Assembly: GCF_004346165.1 (NCBI RefSeq)
Contig: NZ_SLZZ01000003.1
Span: 62,001-126,000, forward strand
Direction: 5' to 3'
Origin: Muricomes intestini
GTDB lineage: Bacteria > Bacillota > Clostridia > Lachnospirales > Lachnospiraceae
Length of the DNA: 64,000 nucleotides
In this document: positions 17,490 to 25,249 of the stretch, piece after piece
How the letters are laid out: each line of letters starts with the position of its first letter
How positions within the stretch are numbered: position 1 is the stretch's first letter
Translations under genes and position numbers: made by a program
The notes under the pieces: generated by a model
Databases searched by the model: none
What the model was told of the DNA's origin: nothing
What the model saw: only the letters and a program-made list of their open reading frames with translations

Positions 17490-19516
17490 AAACTACATTC
17501 CAATCCATAGACCGGTTCTACAAAAGCCTGAAGCTTCAGACCAAACTTACTATTACCCATCTCGTAATTGCGACAATTCCCATGATTGTTCTGGCAGCCT
17601 TCTTCTCTACAAAGCTTTATGACATGATCGTTGCAGATAGTATCCGCACAGAGCAAGGTGCATCTGCACAGACTGTCCCATTAATTGAAGACACCATTTC
17701 CCAGATTTTGAATGTCCAAACCCAAATTACCGGTCAGGATTTCTATAAGCTGACTCTCAGTGCGGACAGAACGGAACCCTTAAGTTTTCTGGCCGCTTCC
17801 CGGAGTGCAGATGATTTTCAGAAAAAAGTAGAGCGCGTCACAGATGGGAGCCTGGTGACAGATGTAAAGATATACATGGATGTTCCGCAAGATGACCCTG
17901 CTTTTTCTGAGTATCCTGTCTCTGATACACTTCTGCCCATAAAGCAGGCATACGGAACTTACTGGTACGGAATTTTTAAAGGCGATCCCACTTTAACCAA
18001 AATGTTCTGTCCCCCATTTTATCTTAGTTCCTATGAAATTAAGCATAATGGTGATATGGCATATCTCACAAAATCCAGCATGCTGTACAATGGTGAACAC
18101 GTTCCTTGTTTTCTTGCAATTTACTTTTCCCAGGAGCATTTTAATGCTCTTTTAAAAGATAATATGGCATCCGGGAGCAGCGTGGCTTATATGGTTAATG
18201 CCCGGGACAACCTTGTTGCTACCACAGATTCTGCCCTGTCCGGTACTTATCATTTTAGTTATGATGAAATCCAGGAATATTTCAGGTCCTCCAATAACTT
18301 CATATTAAAAAATGTACTGGGAGAAGATGTATATGCTGGTTTTTATAATATTAAGAACACAGACTGGTATATGGTTGTTGCTATGCCATCCCAGCCTATT
18401 ATTAACAAAAGTATAGAAATCACAATTGCCTTTATTTTTGTATACATTGCATGTATTGTCGTCGCCTTTTTGATTGCCACATTGTTGTCCAGTTCCATCA
18501 CCAAGCAATTGTCGGCAGTCATTAATCAGATGGCAAAGGCCAGAACCGGTCCACCCGTAGCACTTCCGGCACCAGATACACAGGATGAAATCGGAGATTT
18601 GATCTCTACTTACAATTATATGACCCGGGTCATCAATCAGCTGATGGAAGAGCAGGCAAAATCTGCGGAGGATCTGCGTATAGCTGAGTTTAATTCATTG
18701 CAGTCTCAGATTAACCCTCACTTTTTGTATAATACAATGGATATGATTAACTGGCTGTCCCAGCAGGGGCGGTCTCAAGAAGTAACTTCCGCCATCCAGA
18801 AACTGTCGCGCTTTTATAAGCTCACTTTGAGCAGGAAAAAGAGTCTGAGCACCATCGCCAATGAAATAGAACATGTGTCAATTTATGTACAGCTGCAGAA
18901 TATGCGTTTCCATGACAAAATAGATTTCTTAATCGATGTCCCCGATTACTTGATGGAACATGCCATTCCGAAGCTGACTTTCCAGCCGGTGATTGAAAAC
19001 TGTATTCTTCACGGCATTCTGGAAAAGGAATCCAAGCAAGGAACAATTGTCCTCACCGGATGGCTGGAGGAGAATACAGTTGTCATATTAATTTCTGACG
19101 ACGGAATAGGGATGTCCAGAGAGAAAATAGAAGATATGCTAAATGGTCGGGGTACATCCTCCGTTTCCGGCTCCAATATTGGAATTTACAATACACACCG
19201 GAGGCTTCAGCTCATGTACGGCCTACAATACGGGCTTACGTACAACAGTGTACCCGGCAGAGGCACAGAGGTAGAAATCCGTCTTCCTGCCTCCACCCCC
19301 TCCAAATATACCGACAAGACTGCAAAGGAGAATGATGCGGAGAATTCACTGAGAGAAAGCCACCTGGTCCAGGCACTGAATCTCTTGTCCCGCCCTGAAA
19401 TTAACCTTTATGAAATTGCAGAGGAATGTGGTTATAAGGATCTGCAGCAGTTCTTCACAGAGTTTAAAGAGCACTTTGGCTACTCTCCCGAAGAATACAG
19501 GCGCCATGTACTTTAG
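17486..19516 (+). CDS. YesM-type sensor histidine kinase with a fused C-terminal half-AraC domain
   Basis: A 676-residue membrane kinase. Membrane segment 1 is at about 25-45, an extracellular sensor region at 50-305, membrane segment 2 at about 310-335, then HAMP. The phospho-acceptor is His412 in LQSQINPHFLYNT. The ATP site includes QPVIENCILHG, SDDGIGMS and GSNIGIYN. Residues 616-676 are unusual: INLYEIAEECGYKDLQQFF and YSPEEYRRHVL are the second helix-turn-helix half of an AraC domain, continuous in frame with the kinase. Translationally coupled to the regulator gene. A membrane-bound kinase with its own DNA-binding half-domain is not the normal YesM layout (about 580-600 residues). Confidence 0.9.
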   Translation: MKTTFQSIDRFYKSLKLQTKLTITHLVIATIPMIVLAAFFSTKLYDMIVADSIRTEQGASAQTVPLIEDTISQILNVQTQITGQDFYKLTLSADRTEPLSFLAASRSADDFQKKVERVTDGSLVTDVKIYMDVPQDDPAFSEYPVSDTLLPIKQAYGTYWYGIFKGDPTLTKMFCPPFYLSSYEIKHNGDMAYLTKSSMLYNGEHVPCFLAIYFSQEHFNALLKDNMASGSSVAYMVNARDNLVATTDSALSGTYHFSYDEIQEYFRSSNNFILKNVLGEDVYAGFYNIKNTDWYMVVAMPSQPIINKSIEITIAFIFVYIACIVVAFLIATLLSSSITKQLSAVINQMAKARTGPPVALPAPDTQDEIGDLISTYNYMTRVINQLMEEQAKSAEDLRIAEFNSLQSQINPHFLYNTMDMINWLSQQGRSQEVTSAIQKLSRFYKLTLSRKKSLSTIANEIEHVSIYVQLQNMRFHDKIDFLIDVPDYLMEHAIPKLTFQPVIENCILHGILEKESKQGTIVLTGWLEENTVVILISDDGIGMSREKIEDMLNGRGTSSVSGSNIGIYNTHRRLQLMYGLQYGLTYNSVPGRGTEVEIRLPASTPSKYTDKTAKENDAENSLRESHLVQALNLLSRPEINLYEIAEECGYKDLQQFFTEFKEHFGYSPEEYRRHVL

Positions 19517-19584
19517 AAAGCAGAGGTCATCACAGCATTATCGCCTGGTGTCCTCTTCCTTTTGCAAATTGTTTTCCCACCGGC

Positions 19585-21084
19585 TTACCCCAACGTAACC
19601 GACTGTACCTCCAATAAATCTGCCACTTTTTCATATAATGATCCCTGATGCCCGATACTCATGGCAAAGTGGTGTGTCGGTGATTCTGCAAACCACTCAT
19701 CCATATAGAAATCCGGATCCTTCTTAAATCTGACCGGCGTCTGTGTATTACCGATTGTCATAATCTCTCCGTCTGTAGATTCAGCCTCCGATATAATAAA
19801 CTTCAGCCTTCCGTCTATGGTCTGTGTACATCCCAGATTGGTAATCGCCCCCGTACGCACTTTTGCCTCAACAGACACACCTGTCCCCTGCTTGCCGTGA
19901 TACAGACCCATTCCTCGTAAAATCGGCTTTCCTTTTGCAATCTCAAGATGGAACGGCCCGTCATGACCGAGGAGGATTGTATTGTCATCATAATCCACTG
20001 TTACAATCTCACAGAAGCTTCCGCCTAATCCCAGAATATCACATATTTTCATCGCCAAACAGGTTTTCAAATCCCCCTCCCCGGCACAGGGAATCCCTTT
20101 TGCCGTCAGAAGAGAATGTCCCACAATGAAGCCGCCTTGTATATCTTCATAATAGTTTCCCGGGGCTCCGTGGTAATAGTATGTCAATGCATCCAGATCA
20201 AATTCCTTTACCAGTTTTTCCTGTGCCACCGCAACCTTGGCTGACCACTCCAGCTGCGCGTCAGCAGGCTTCTGTGCAAGGGGATCTGCCGCTGCATCCT
20301 CGCTGATGATAAAGAATTCCTTAATTTCTTTCCTCTTCTCTGTAATTTCCTGTCCTGTTACGCTCTGCAGATGCCTGTCTAAATCGCACATTTCCAGAAT
20401 CTGCAGATGAGCACCTGTCTGAGCCTGGAACATAGTAAAATCACTGTACATATCTAGCATACCGCTGTATGTGTTTCCTAGGAATCCAAATCTTGCACCC
20501 TGCAGATTACACTTTACTTTTGCAGCAAGTATCCACTCCTCTATCTTTTTCCATGCACGTCTGGCTTCCGGACGCTCCGCGGTTATCTCATCTGTCATGG
20601 AGATTTCAGGTGTGTGGTTAAGCCCCAAAAGTCCATTCACCACACGGAATTTTATTCCTGCACGGTTGAACGCATTCGACAGCTCCGGTACCGGGCAGGC
20701 ACCACAGTGTGCAAGCCATTCCCCTGTAGTTGTCTTCTGATAATTTATCCTCGCTGTGGGCTGAAGATTCAATACAACAGAAGGAGCACTGCAAATCTGG
20801 TGAATCGGCAAAATGGATGCGCTTGTCACATAAGTGGCAGAATGTGCCAGAATTAAATCTGCATGGATTTCATTAAAATATTCACCTGCCTTTTTACCTT
20901 CCTGTTCACAATCAACCAACCCGTAATAATATACTTCTGCACCAAATGCTTCCACTCTTCCGGCTATAAATTCGCCGTATTCTATCAGTCTTTCTTTGAG
21001 TCCTGGAAACTGCGCCCAGTACGTTTTCAGCCCCATAGAATAAATTCCGATCCTGGGTTTCTTTAAATCTTTTCTCTCATACAC
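19585..21084 (-). CDS. L-arabinose/L-fucose isomerase-family protein, substrate unknown
   Basis: A protein of about 499 residues. I chose the GTG at 21084 because a GGAGG site lies eight bases before it; the ATG seven codons upstream overlaps that site. The start RIGIYSMGLKTYWAQFPGL and blocks such as FGFLGNTYSGMLDMYSD, GDLKTCLAMKICDILGLGG and the late SPTHHFAMSIGHQG place it in the ketol-isomerase superfamily of AraA and FucI, with metal-binding Glu/His likely. A true rhamnose isomerase is encoded at 38981, so this is a second isomerase of a different family. It converges with the two-component genes. Confidence 0.8.
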   Translation of the reverse strand: MYERKDLKKPRIGIYSMGLKTYWAQFPGLKERLIEYGEFIAGRVEAFGAEVYYYGLVDCEQEGKKAGEYFNEIHADLILAHSATYVTSASILPIHQICSAPSVVLNLQPTARINYQKTTTGEWLAHCGACPVPELSNAFNRAGIKFRVVNGLLGLNHTPEISMTDEITAERPEARRAWKKIEEWILAAKVKCNLQGARFGFLGNTYSGMLDMYSDFTMFQAQTGAHLQILEMCDLDRHLQSVTGQEITEKRKEIKEFFIISEDAAADPLAQKPADAQLEWSAKVAVAQEKLVKEFDLDALTYYYHGAPGNYYEDIQGGFIVGHSLLTAKGIPCAGEGDLKTCLAMKICDILGLGGSFCEIVTVDYDDNTILLGHDGPFHLEIAKGKPILRGMGLYHGKQGTGVSVEAKVRTGAITNLGCTQTIDGRLKFIISEAESTDGEIMTIGNTQTPVRFKKDPDFYMDEWFAESPTHHFAMSIGHQGSLYEKVADLLEVQSVTLG

Positions 21085-21146
21085 AACTATAACCTCCGTA
21101 TACACCTACTAAATTTTTATAACGGTTCCTATATGTTTACAGACAC

Positions 21147-21231
21147 ATTATAATGATGTTGGGGTCAAAAGGTCATGCTTTTTCATGCAAGCATGAAACG
21201 CATGACCTTTTGACCCTGGTATCATTATAAT
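21147..21231. repeat. Dispersed palindromic repeat family A, copy 2 (most complete palindrome)
   Basis: An 85-bp nested palindrome. The outer arms are ATTATAATGATG and ATCATTATAAT, continuing inward through GGGTCAAAAGGTCATGC and GCATGACCTTTTGACCC. The centre is TTTCATGCAAGCATGAAA, itself self-complementary. The arms differ only at GTTG against TGGT near the outer third. It lies just upstream of the isomerase gene and next to the AbiE pair. Confidence 0.82.
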
Positions 21232-21357
21232 CTTGTAATATAAGAATTGCATCCAAGCAAATTGCTTAAAAATAGCAGAATATTGTGGTGGTATTATGAA
21301 TGAGCAGCAAAAACTATATGAGGTTTATTTAACTTCAATAAATGATAACATATATCC

Positions 21358-22254
21358 TCACCTCCAGCGTATTACTGTAGTGTACCAACTGTTTTGCCAT
21401 TCATCCTCATTTACTATCGCCTCAAACACAGGCTCAAGGAAAGTTTGAATTTCATCAATCACAACAGTAAACTCAAGCGTATCATCTTTAATATTCTTCA
21501 AGAAATATTTCCACCGCTTCTGCATATCTTCATCTTCGGCAAGTGCAACAATCCGTTTGAAACTATCTCTGTCATAAGGCGTGCCACGCCGCTGTAAGGT
21601 TTCAAAAATTGCCGTCTGCAATTTTGTTCCGTCAAAATCGAAAGTCCTTGCCAGATAATAGATGTCGTAAAAATCCTTCATTCTACCTGTCAATTCAAAC
21701 CGTTGCAGTATTGCGTCAAATTTCTCTGCGATAGTGCTTTCAAGTGAGTAGGTATTGATAATTGGTGCTTCAAAGTCGGGAAGCTGTGTGTTAATTAGCC
21801 GTTCCTCCGCACAAGGCACGATAACATCGCCCACACCCATATCCACATTAAAAGGTACACGGACATTTTTTATCTGAGCGATAATCTGTACACTGATACC
21901 GTGATATTTTCTCTGCAGTGAGATTTCCTCAAAACCTTTCGCAGTCATAGAAATGTAATCATTACCCGTAGGCGTATTGATAATCTTTCCTATAAGCACC
22001 TTTACATCTTCAATCGAATTGGAAGCTGCCCGAAGAAGAAAGTCCACATCAATCGTAGCTCGGCTTTCAAAATTGGTAAGGGTGTAAATAAACAGCCCGC
22101 CTTTGAGAATGAGATTATCTTCATATCCAGATTTTGAAAGCTTACGCAGAAATTCCTCCTGCACAAAAAGCTGTAAGCACTGCTGATAACTGATGCCAGA
22201 CGCCTTTGCTTTGTTTCTGAGCTTCGCAAGAACAGAAGCCGCCTTATCTGCCAT
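21358..22254 (-). CDS. abiEii: AbiEii-family toxin (nucleotidyltransferase)
   Basis: A 298-residue protein when started at the ATG at 22254, which overlaps the stop of the antitoxin gene by one base (TAATG). The N-terminal third shows the nucleotidyltransferase pattern: NLILKGGLFIYTL followed by RATIDVDFLLRA, with the paired acidic residues needed for metal binding. A later KFDAILQRFELTGRMKDFYD block is typical of AbiEii/AbiGii toxins. Members act as the toxin of type IV toxin-antitoxin or abortive-infection systems. It lies inside an otherwise metabolic region, suggesting horizontal acquisition. Confidence 0.9.
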   Translation of the reverse strand: MADKAASVLAKLRNKAKASGISYQQCLQLFVQEEFLRKLSKSGYEDNLILKGGLFIYTLTNFESRATIDVDFLLRAASNSIEDVKVLIGKIINTPTGNDYISMTAKGFEEISLQRKYHGISVQIIAQIKNVRVPFNVDMGVGDVIVPCAEERLINTQLPDFEAPIINTYSLESTIAEKFDAILQRFELTGRMKDFYDIYYLARTFDFDGTKLQTAIFETLQRRGTPYDRDSFKRIVALAEDEDMQKRWKYFLKNIKDDTLEFTVVIDEIQTFLEPVFEAIVNEDEWQNSWYTTVIRWR

Positions 22255-22862
22255 TACAGCCACACTCCAATCAATTCTTTAACTCTCTTTTGCACCCGTA
22301 GCACTTTTGCATACTTCATTAGGTTAGGGATGTTTTTCTTCGGATCTTTTACATACCCCTGTATTGCTTTATTAAAAATTTCTTTATCCATTTTATTCAT
22401 ATTTCGCAGCACATCACAAATGGTACGGTCACGGTCATAAATACGGACATCAATAGAATCAATTTTTCCACTGGTTTCTCCTAGTGTAACCAATGCAGGC
22501 TCAACACGGTACGCCTTAATAAATGGATAATCAATTTTAGTACGCAATTTTGAAACATTTTTATCAATTGCAAAATTCCACTCGGCAGGATTTCGGTCGC
22601 TGTATCTGTAGTAGAAAAGAGCTGTTTCCATACAAAGGACTGCATCGGGGAACAGACGATTGATAATTACAATTTCGCTTTCTCCAAAGTCCTCAATCCA
22701 ATGATAGTAGCCTCGCTTTACTCTTTCAATCAAACCTTCATCCATAAGCAGTTTTATATCTGCGTAATATAGCTTTGAAGCTGTCAGTTCAGCGGTAGTC
22801 ATAATATAATTGTGCCGGCTAAACAGCTTTCTCAACATCTCAATGTCTTTTTTTCGAAGCAT
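22254..22862 (-). CDS. abiEi: AbiEi-family antitoxin
   Basis: A 202-residue protein with an N-terminal winged-helix region (LRKLFSRHNYIMTTAELTAS, then LMDEGLIERVKRGYYHW) and a C-terminal AbiEi antitoxin region (RIYDRDRTICDVLRNMNKM, EIFNKAIQGYVKDPKKNIP). It is the first gene of the pair, as is usual, and probably both neutralises AbiEii and represses its own promoter in the AT-rich stretch 22863-23000. A GAGGTG site precedes the start. Family assignment is firm; phage defence is inferred. Confidence 0.9.
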   Translation of the reverse strand: MLRKKDIEMLRKLFSRHNYIMTTAELTASKLYYADIKLLMDEGLIERVKRGYYHWIEDFGESEIVIINRLFPDAVLCMETALFYYRYSDRNPAEWNFAIDKNVSKLRTKIDYPFIKAYRVEPALVTLGETSGKIDSIDVRIYDRDRTICDVLRNMNKMDKEIFNKAIQGYVKDPKKNIPNLMKYAKVLRVQKRVKELIGVWL

Positions 22863-23096
22863 TCTTTCACCTCTATTTAACTGATCTGATTTTTTATCAT
22901 CAATAGGGTACTTTACTATATTATATCCATTTTTTTACTCAAAGTCAATAATAGTAAACTGAACGCTTTTGAATTGTTGAAGTGGGTAGTTAAATAGAAG
23001 ACGCTGAATATGTTTGACCACAAAAAGCAAATTAAATATATACAATGATTTAGCGATACAGTCTGGAAATATTGAACGAATTAGGGGGATTTAATT

Positions 23097-23453
23097 ATGT
23101 GTACGAGATTTGTTCATAACCGAAATGATACCATCGTAGGATTTAATTTTGATATAGACCTTGCAATTTGGACACATACCGTTATCAGAGAAGAAGATAG
23201 GTTTTACATCGGTATCAAAATGTCCGATGGCAATTATCACTCCTTTCATGGGATAAATAAGAGCGGAAATGTTGGTACGCTGCTTTATGTGAATGGTAAC
23301 CCGAAATAACCAAACCTTATATCGTATCTGGTGATGACAGATTTGAAAGGGCTGACGAACAGCTTAAAAAATGTGGAGATAACTTTTCTGTTGTTGAAGC
23401 ATTCCGCATAATTAAAAATGATGATGCATACAAAGTCTCCGGTAAATCATTAT
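23097..23453 (+). pseudogene. Broken linear-amide C-N hydrolase (choloylglycine-hydrolase family)
   Basis: The first 69 codons begin MCTRFVHNRND and continue VGFNFDID, the start of the penicillin-V acylase / bile-salt hydrolase family, with the nucleophile Cys at position 2. After LYVNGNPK there is a stop. In another frame, from about 23312, the DNA continues GDDRFERADEQLKKCGDNFS and VVEAFRIIKNDDAYKVSG, a middle part of the same family, ending at a stop at about 23453. Full members have about 320 residues, so a large internal part is deleted and the frame is shifted. No activity is expected. Confidence 0.72.
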
Positions 23454-23779
23454 AAAGATATATACGCGGAAAAGGATATCCCAAAAGGTCTCCGGCCTTT
23501 GGAGAGAGATATATGGAGTACCCCACATCCATCGGCAGATTATCTTCGTCTAGCCCCCAATTTTTTTCATACCGCCCCTCCTTCTAGCCTCCTTCAGATA
23601 ACAGCAATACTATGACTCCGCATATCGTTTTGTAGTCCGCAACAACATAAATATATTTGTTGATATCAATATATGTATTTATTGTTATTGTATATTTAGT
23701 ACTGTCTAGTGTCAACATAATTGTCTATTTTCCTGTTAATTTTATGGATACTTGGTAAAACCTTGTCCCTTATAGAGTA
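23454..23779. other. Gene-free AT-rich stretch
   Basis: No convincing coding frame, RNA gene or repeat is visible between the hydrolase remnant and the terminator of the microcompartment operon. Short open frames here have no ribosome site or recognisable sequence. It is probably degraded DNA left from the same insertion or decay that holds the AbiE pair. Confidence 0.5.
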
Positions 23780-23780
23780 A

Positions 23781-23819
23781 AAAAACGGATTCATGATTTA
23801 TGGCACGAATCCGTTTTTA
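23781..23819. terminator. Bidirectional terminator at the end of the microcompartment operon
   Basis: AAAAACGGATTC and GAATCCGTTTTT form a perfect 12-bp stem around a 14-nt loop, with A-rich and T-rich flanks, so it can work on both strands. It lies about 70 bp beyond the stop of the DeoR-type regulator gene. Confidence 0.85.
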
Positions 23820-23888
23820 TCATAAAGTTTTTATATAGCTGCGCAATATCCCCGCAGCGGCTTTTGTTTTAAATTCAGAAACAATCTC

Positions 23889-24653
23889 TTACTCTGGATA
23901 GATGCACATTATCCCCAGCTCTTCAAATCTCTGAAGCCATTCATAACCTGGCTTCTCGTCAGTGACAATCGTTGTAATATCTTCCAGCATCCCAACCGTT
24001 GTAAATGCAGTTTTCCCAAACTTGCTGCTGTCCACTGCCAGGATTTTTTCTTTTCCAGCCTCCAGCATAGTTTTCTTGTTATTAGCCTGGAGTTCATCTG
24101 AATCTGTAATACCTGCCGCAAGATCAAGCCCTTTACAGGAAATAATCGTCTTGTCTACATGATAAGTCCGAAGCATTCGATCTGTCTGTGCCCCCACAAG
24201 AGCAAAAGAGCCCTCTCTGGATATACCGCCGGTTGACAAAACACGCCAGTCCGGTACATCAAACAGCTCAATAATAATTTCCACCGAACTTGTAATCACC
24301 GTCAGGTTTTTCTTATCTTTTAGTGCTTTTGCAGTATATACCGCTGTTGAACTAGCATCCAGCATAATGCTGTCACTATCGTTCACCTGTCTGCTTATCA
24401 GTTCTGCAATACGCTGCTTTCCGACCACATTGCGGTTCTTTCTGATATTAAATGGCAAATCTATGTTTATATTTTCATTAATTACAGCCCCGCCATAGCT
24501 TTTAATGGCATAGCCGTCATTCACAAGTTTCTCCAAATCTCTGCGGATGGTTTCCTCCGAAACATCATAAATCTGACTGAGCTCGCTCACCACCACACGC
24601 CGTTCAGCCTGAAGCTTTTCTAATATTTCATTACGTCTCTCTATTGCAAGCAT
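23889..24653 (-). CDS. DeoR-family transcriptional regulator of the microcompartment locus
   Basis: A 254-residue protein. An N-terminal winged helix (VVVSELSQIYDVSEETIRRD) is followed by a DeoR C-terminal sugar-phosphate sensor domain with the blocks LDASSTAVYTAKALK, LSTGGISREGSFALVGAQT, SCKGLDLAAGITDSDELQA and VDSSKFGKTAF. It is the last gene of the operon. DeoR proteins sense phosphorylated sugars, so rhamnulose- or fuculose-1-phosphate is the natural candidate inducer. The shared CAACAGAAACAACAT element at the two promoters upstream (33138 and 37482) resembles the CAA-rich operators of this family and is the likely binding site; this link is inference. Confidence 0.9.
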   Translation of the reverse strand: MLAIERRNEILEKLQAERRVVVSELSQIYDVSEETIRRDLEKLVNDGYAIKSYGGAVINENINIDLPFNIRKNRNVVGKQRIAELISRQVNDSDSIMLDASSTAVYTAKALKDKKNLTVITSSVEIIIELFDVPDWRVLSTGGISREGSFALVGAQTDRMLRTYHVDKTIISCKGLDLAAGITDSDELQANNKKTMLEAGKEKILAVDSSKFGKTAFTTVGMLEDITTIVTDEKPGYEWLQRFEELGIMCIYPE

Positions 24654-24700
24654 ATTCCTGCCTCCCCGGTTTCGTGCTTTATATTCTGTGGCTGAACTGA

Positions 24701-25249
24701 TTATAGGATAGCATCTCGTATCTGCGGATCCGGATGCGCAATGATGGAAGAATCCAGATACATTCCATCTGCAGACACAACAGCCCTGGCCTTTTCAATT
24801 GCAGCCTCCACCGCAGCAACCTCACCTGTCAGCATCAGATAAGATTTACCGCACATGCCTCTAGAAATTCTGATTTCAATTAAATCGACAATGGCTGTCT
24901 TTGCAGCCTCATCTGCCGCCACGATGATAGACGTCGCATCATAGGTTTCCACAATTCCAAGAGCAGACACATCCTCAATCTTTGAAGTTCCATAAATAGC
25001 CGGGAAAATCGACTCATGGGGATTTCCGAGGATAAAGCTGTTGATCAAATGCTTCTCATACTGTGTCCTTGATGCCGCAATCGCTGCATTTACCGCACTT
25101 AAATCTCCTGAAATGATTACAATATATTTCCCCGGACATACTGTCTGAGCTTCAATGATAGTCACATCAGAAGTCTTTACCATGGCATCTGCCGCTACCA
25201 CACCTGCTGAAACAGTTTTATATTCTACCATTCCGATTGCCTTACTCAT
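24701..25249 (-). CDS. pduT: Trimeric microcompartment shell protein (BMC-T, PduT-like)
   Basis: A shell protein of 182 residues with two tandem BMC domains (AIGMVEYKTVSAGVVAADAM; then ALGIVETYDATSIIVAADEA). Starting at the ATG at 25249, which has an AAGGA site and lies inside the PduS stop overlap, places a cysteine at position 38 (QTVCPGKYI). This is the residue by which known PduT trimers hold a [4Fe-4S] cluster in the central pore. Together with the adjacent PduS-like flavo-iron-sulfur protein it would carry electrons across the shell to recycle NAD inside. The three-codon-longer GTG start is less likely. Confidence 0.9.
   Translation of the reverse strand: MSKAIGMVEYKTVSAGVVAADAMVKTSDVTIIEAQTVCPGKYIVIISGDLSAVNAAIAASRTQYEKHLINSFILGNPHESIFPAIYGTSKIEDVSALGIVETYDATSIIVAADEAAKTAIVDLIEIRISRGMCGKSYLMLTGEVAAVEAAIEKARAVVSADGMYLDSSIIAHPDPQIRDAIL

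Noticed and set aside
21296-21448. Plus-strand 50-codon frame beginning MNEQQKLYEVYLTSINDN
   Set aside because: The N-terminus looks protein-like, but the ribosome site is weak and the rest is antisense to the end of abiEii. At most a truncated remnant.
23418-23615. Plus-strand frame of 65 codons after the hydrolase remnant
   Set aside because: No ribosome site and no recognisable motif; it lies in decayed sequence.
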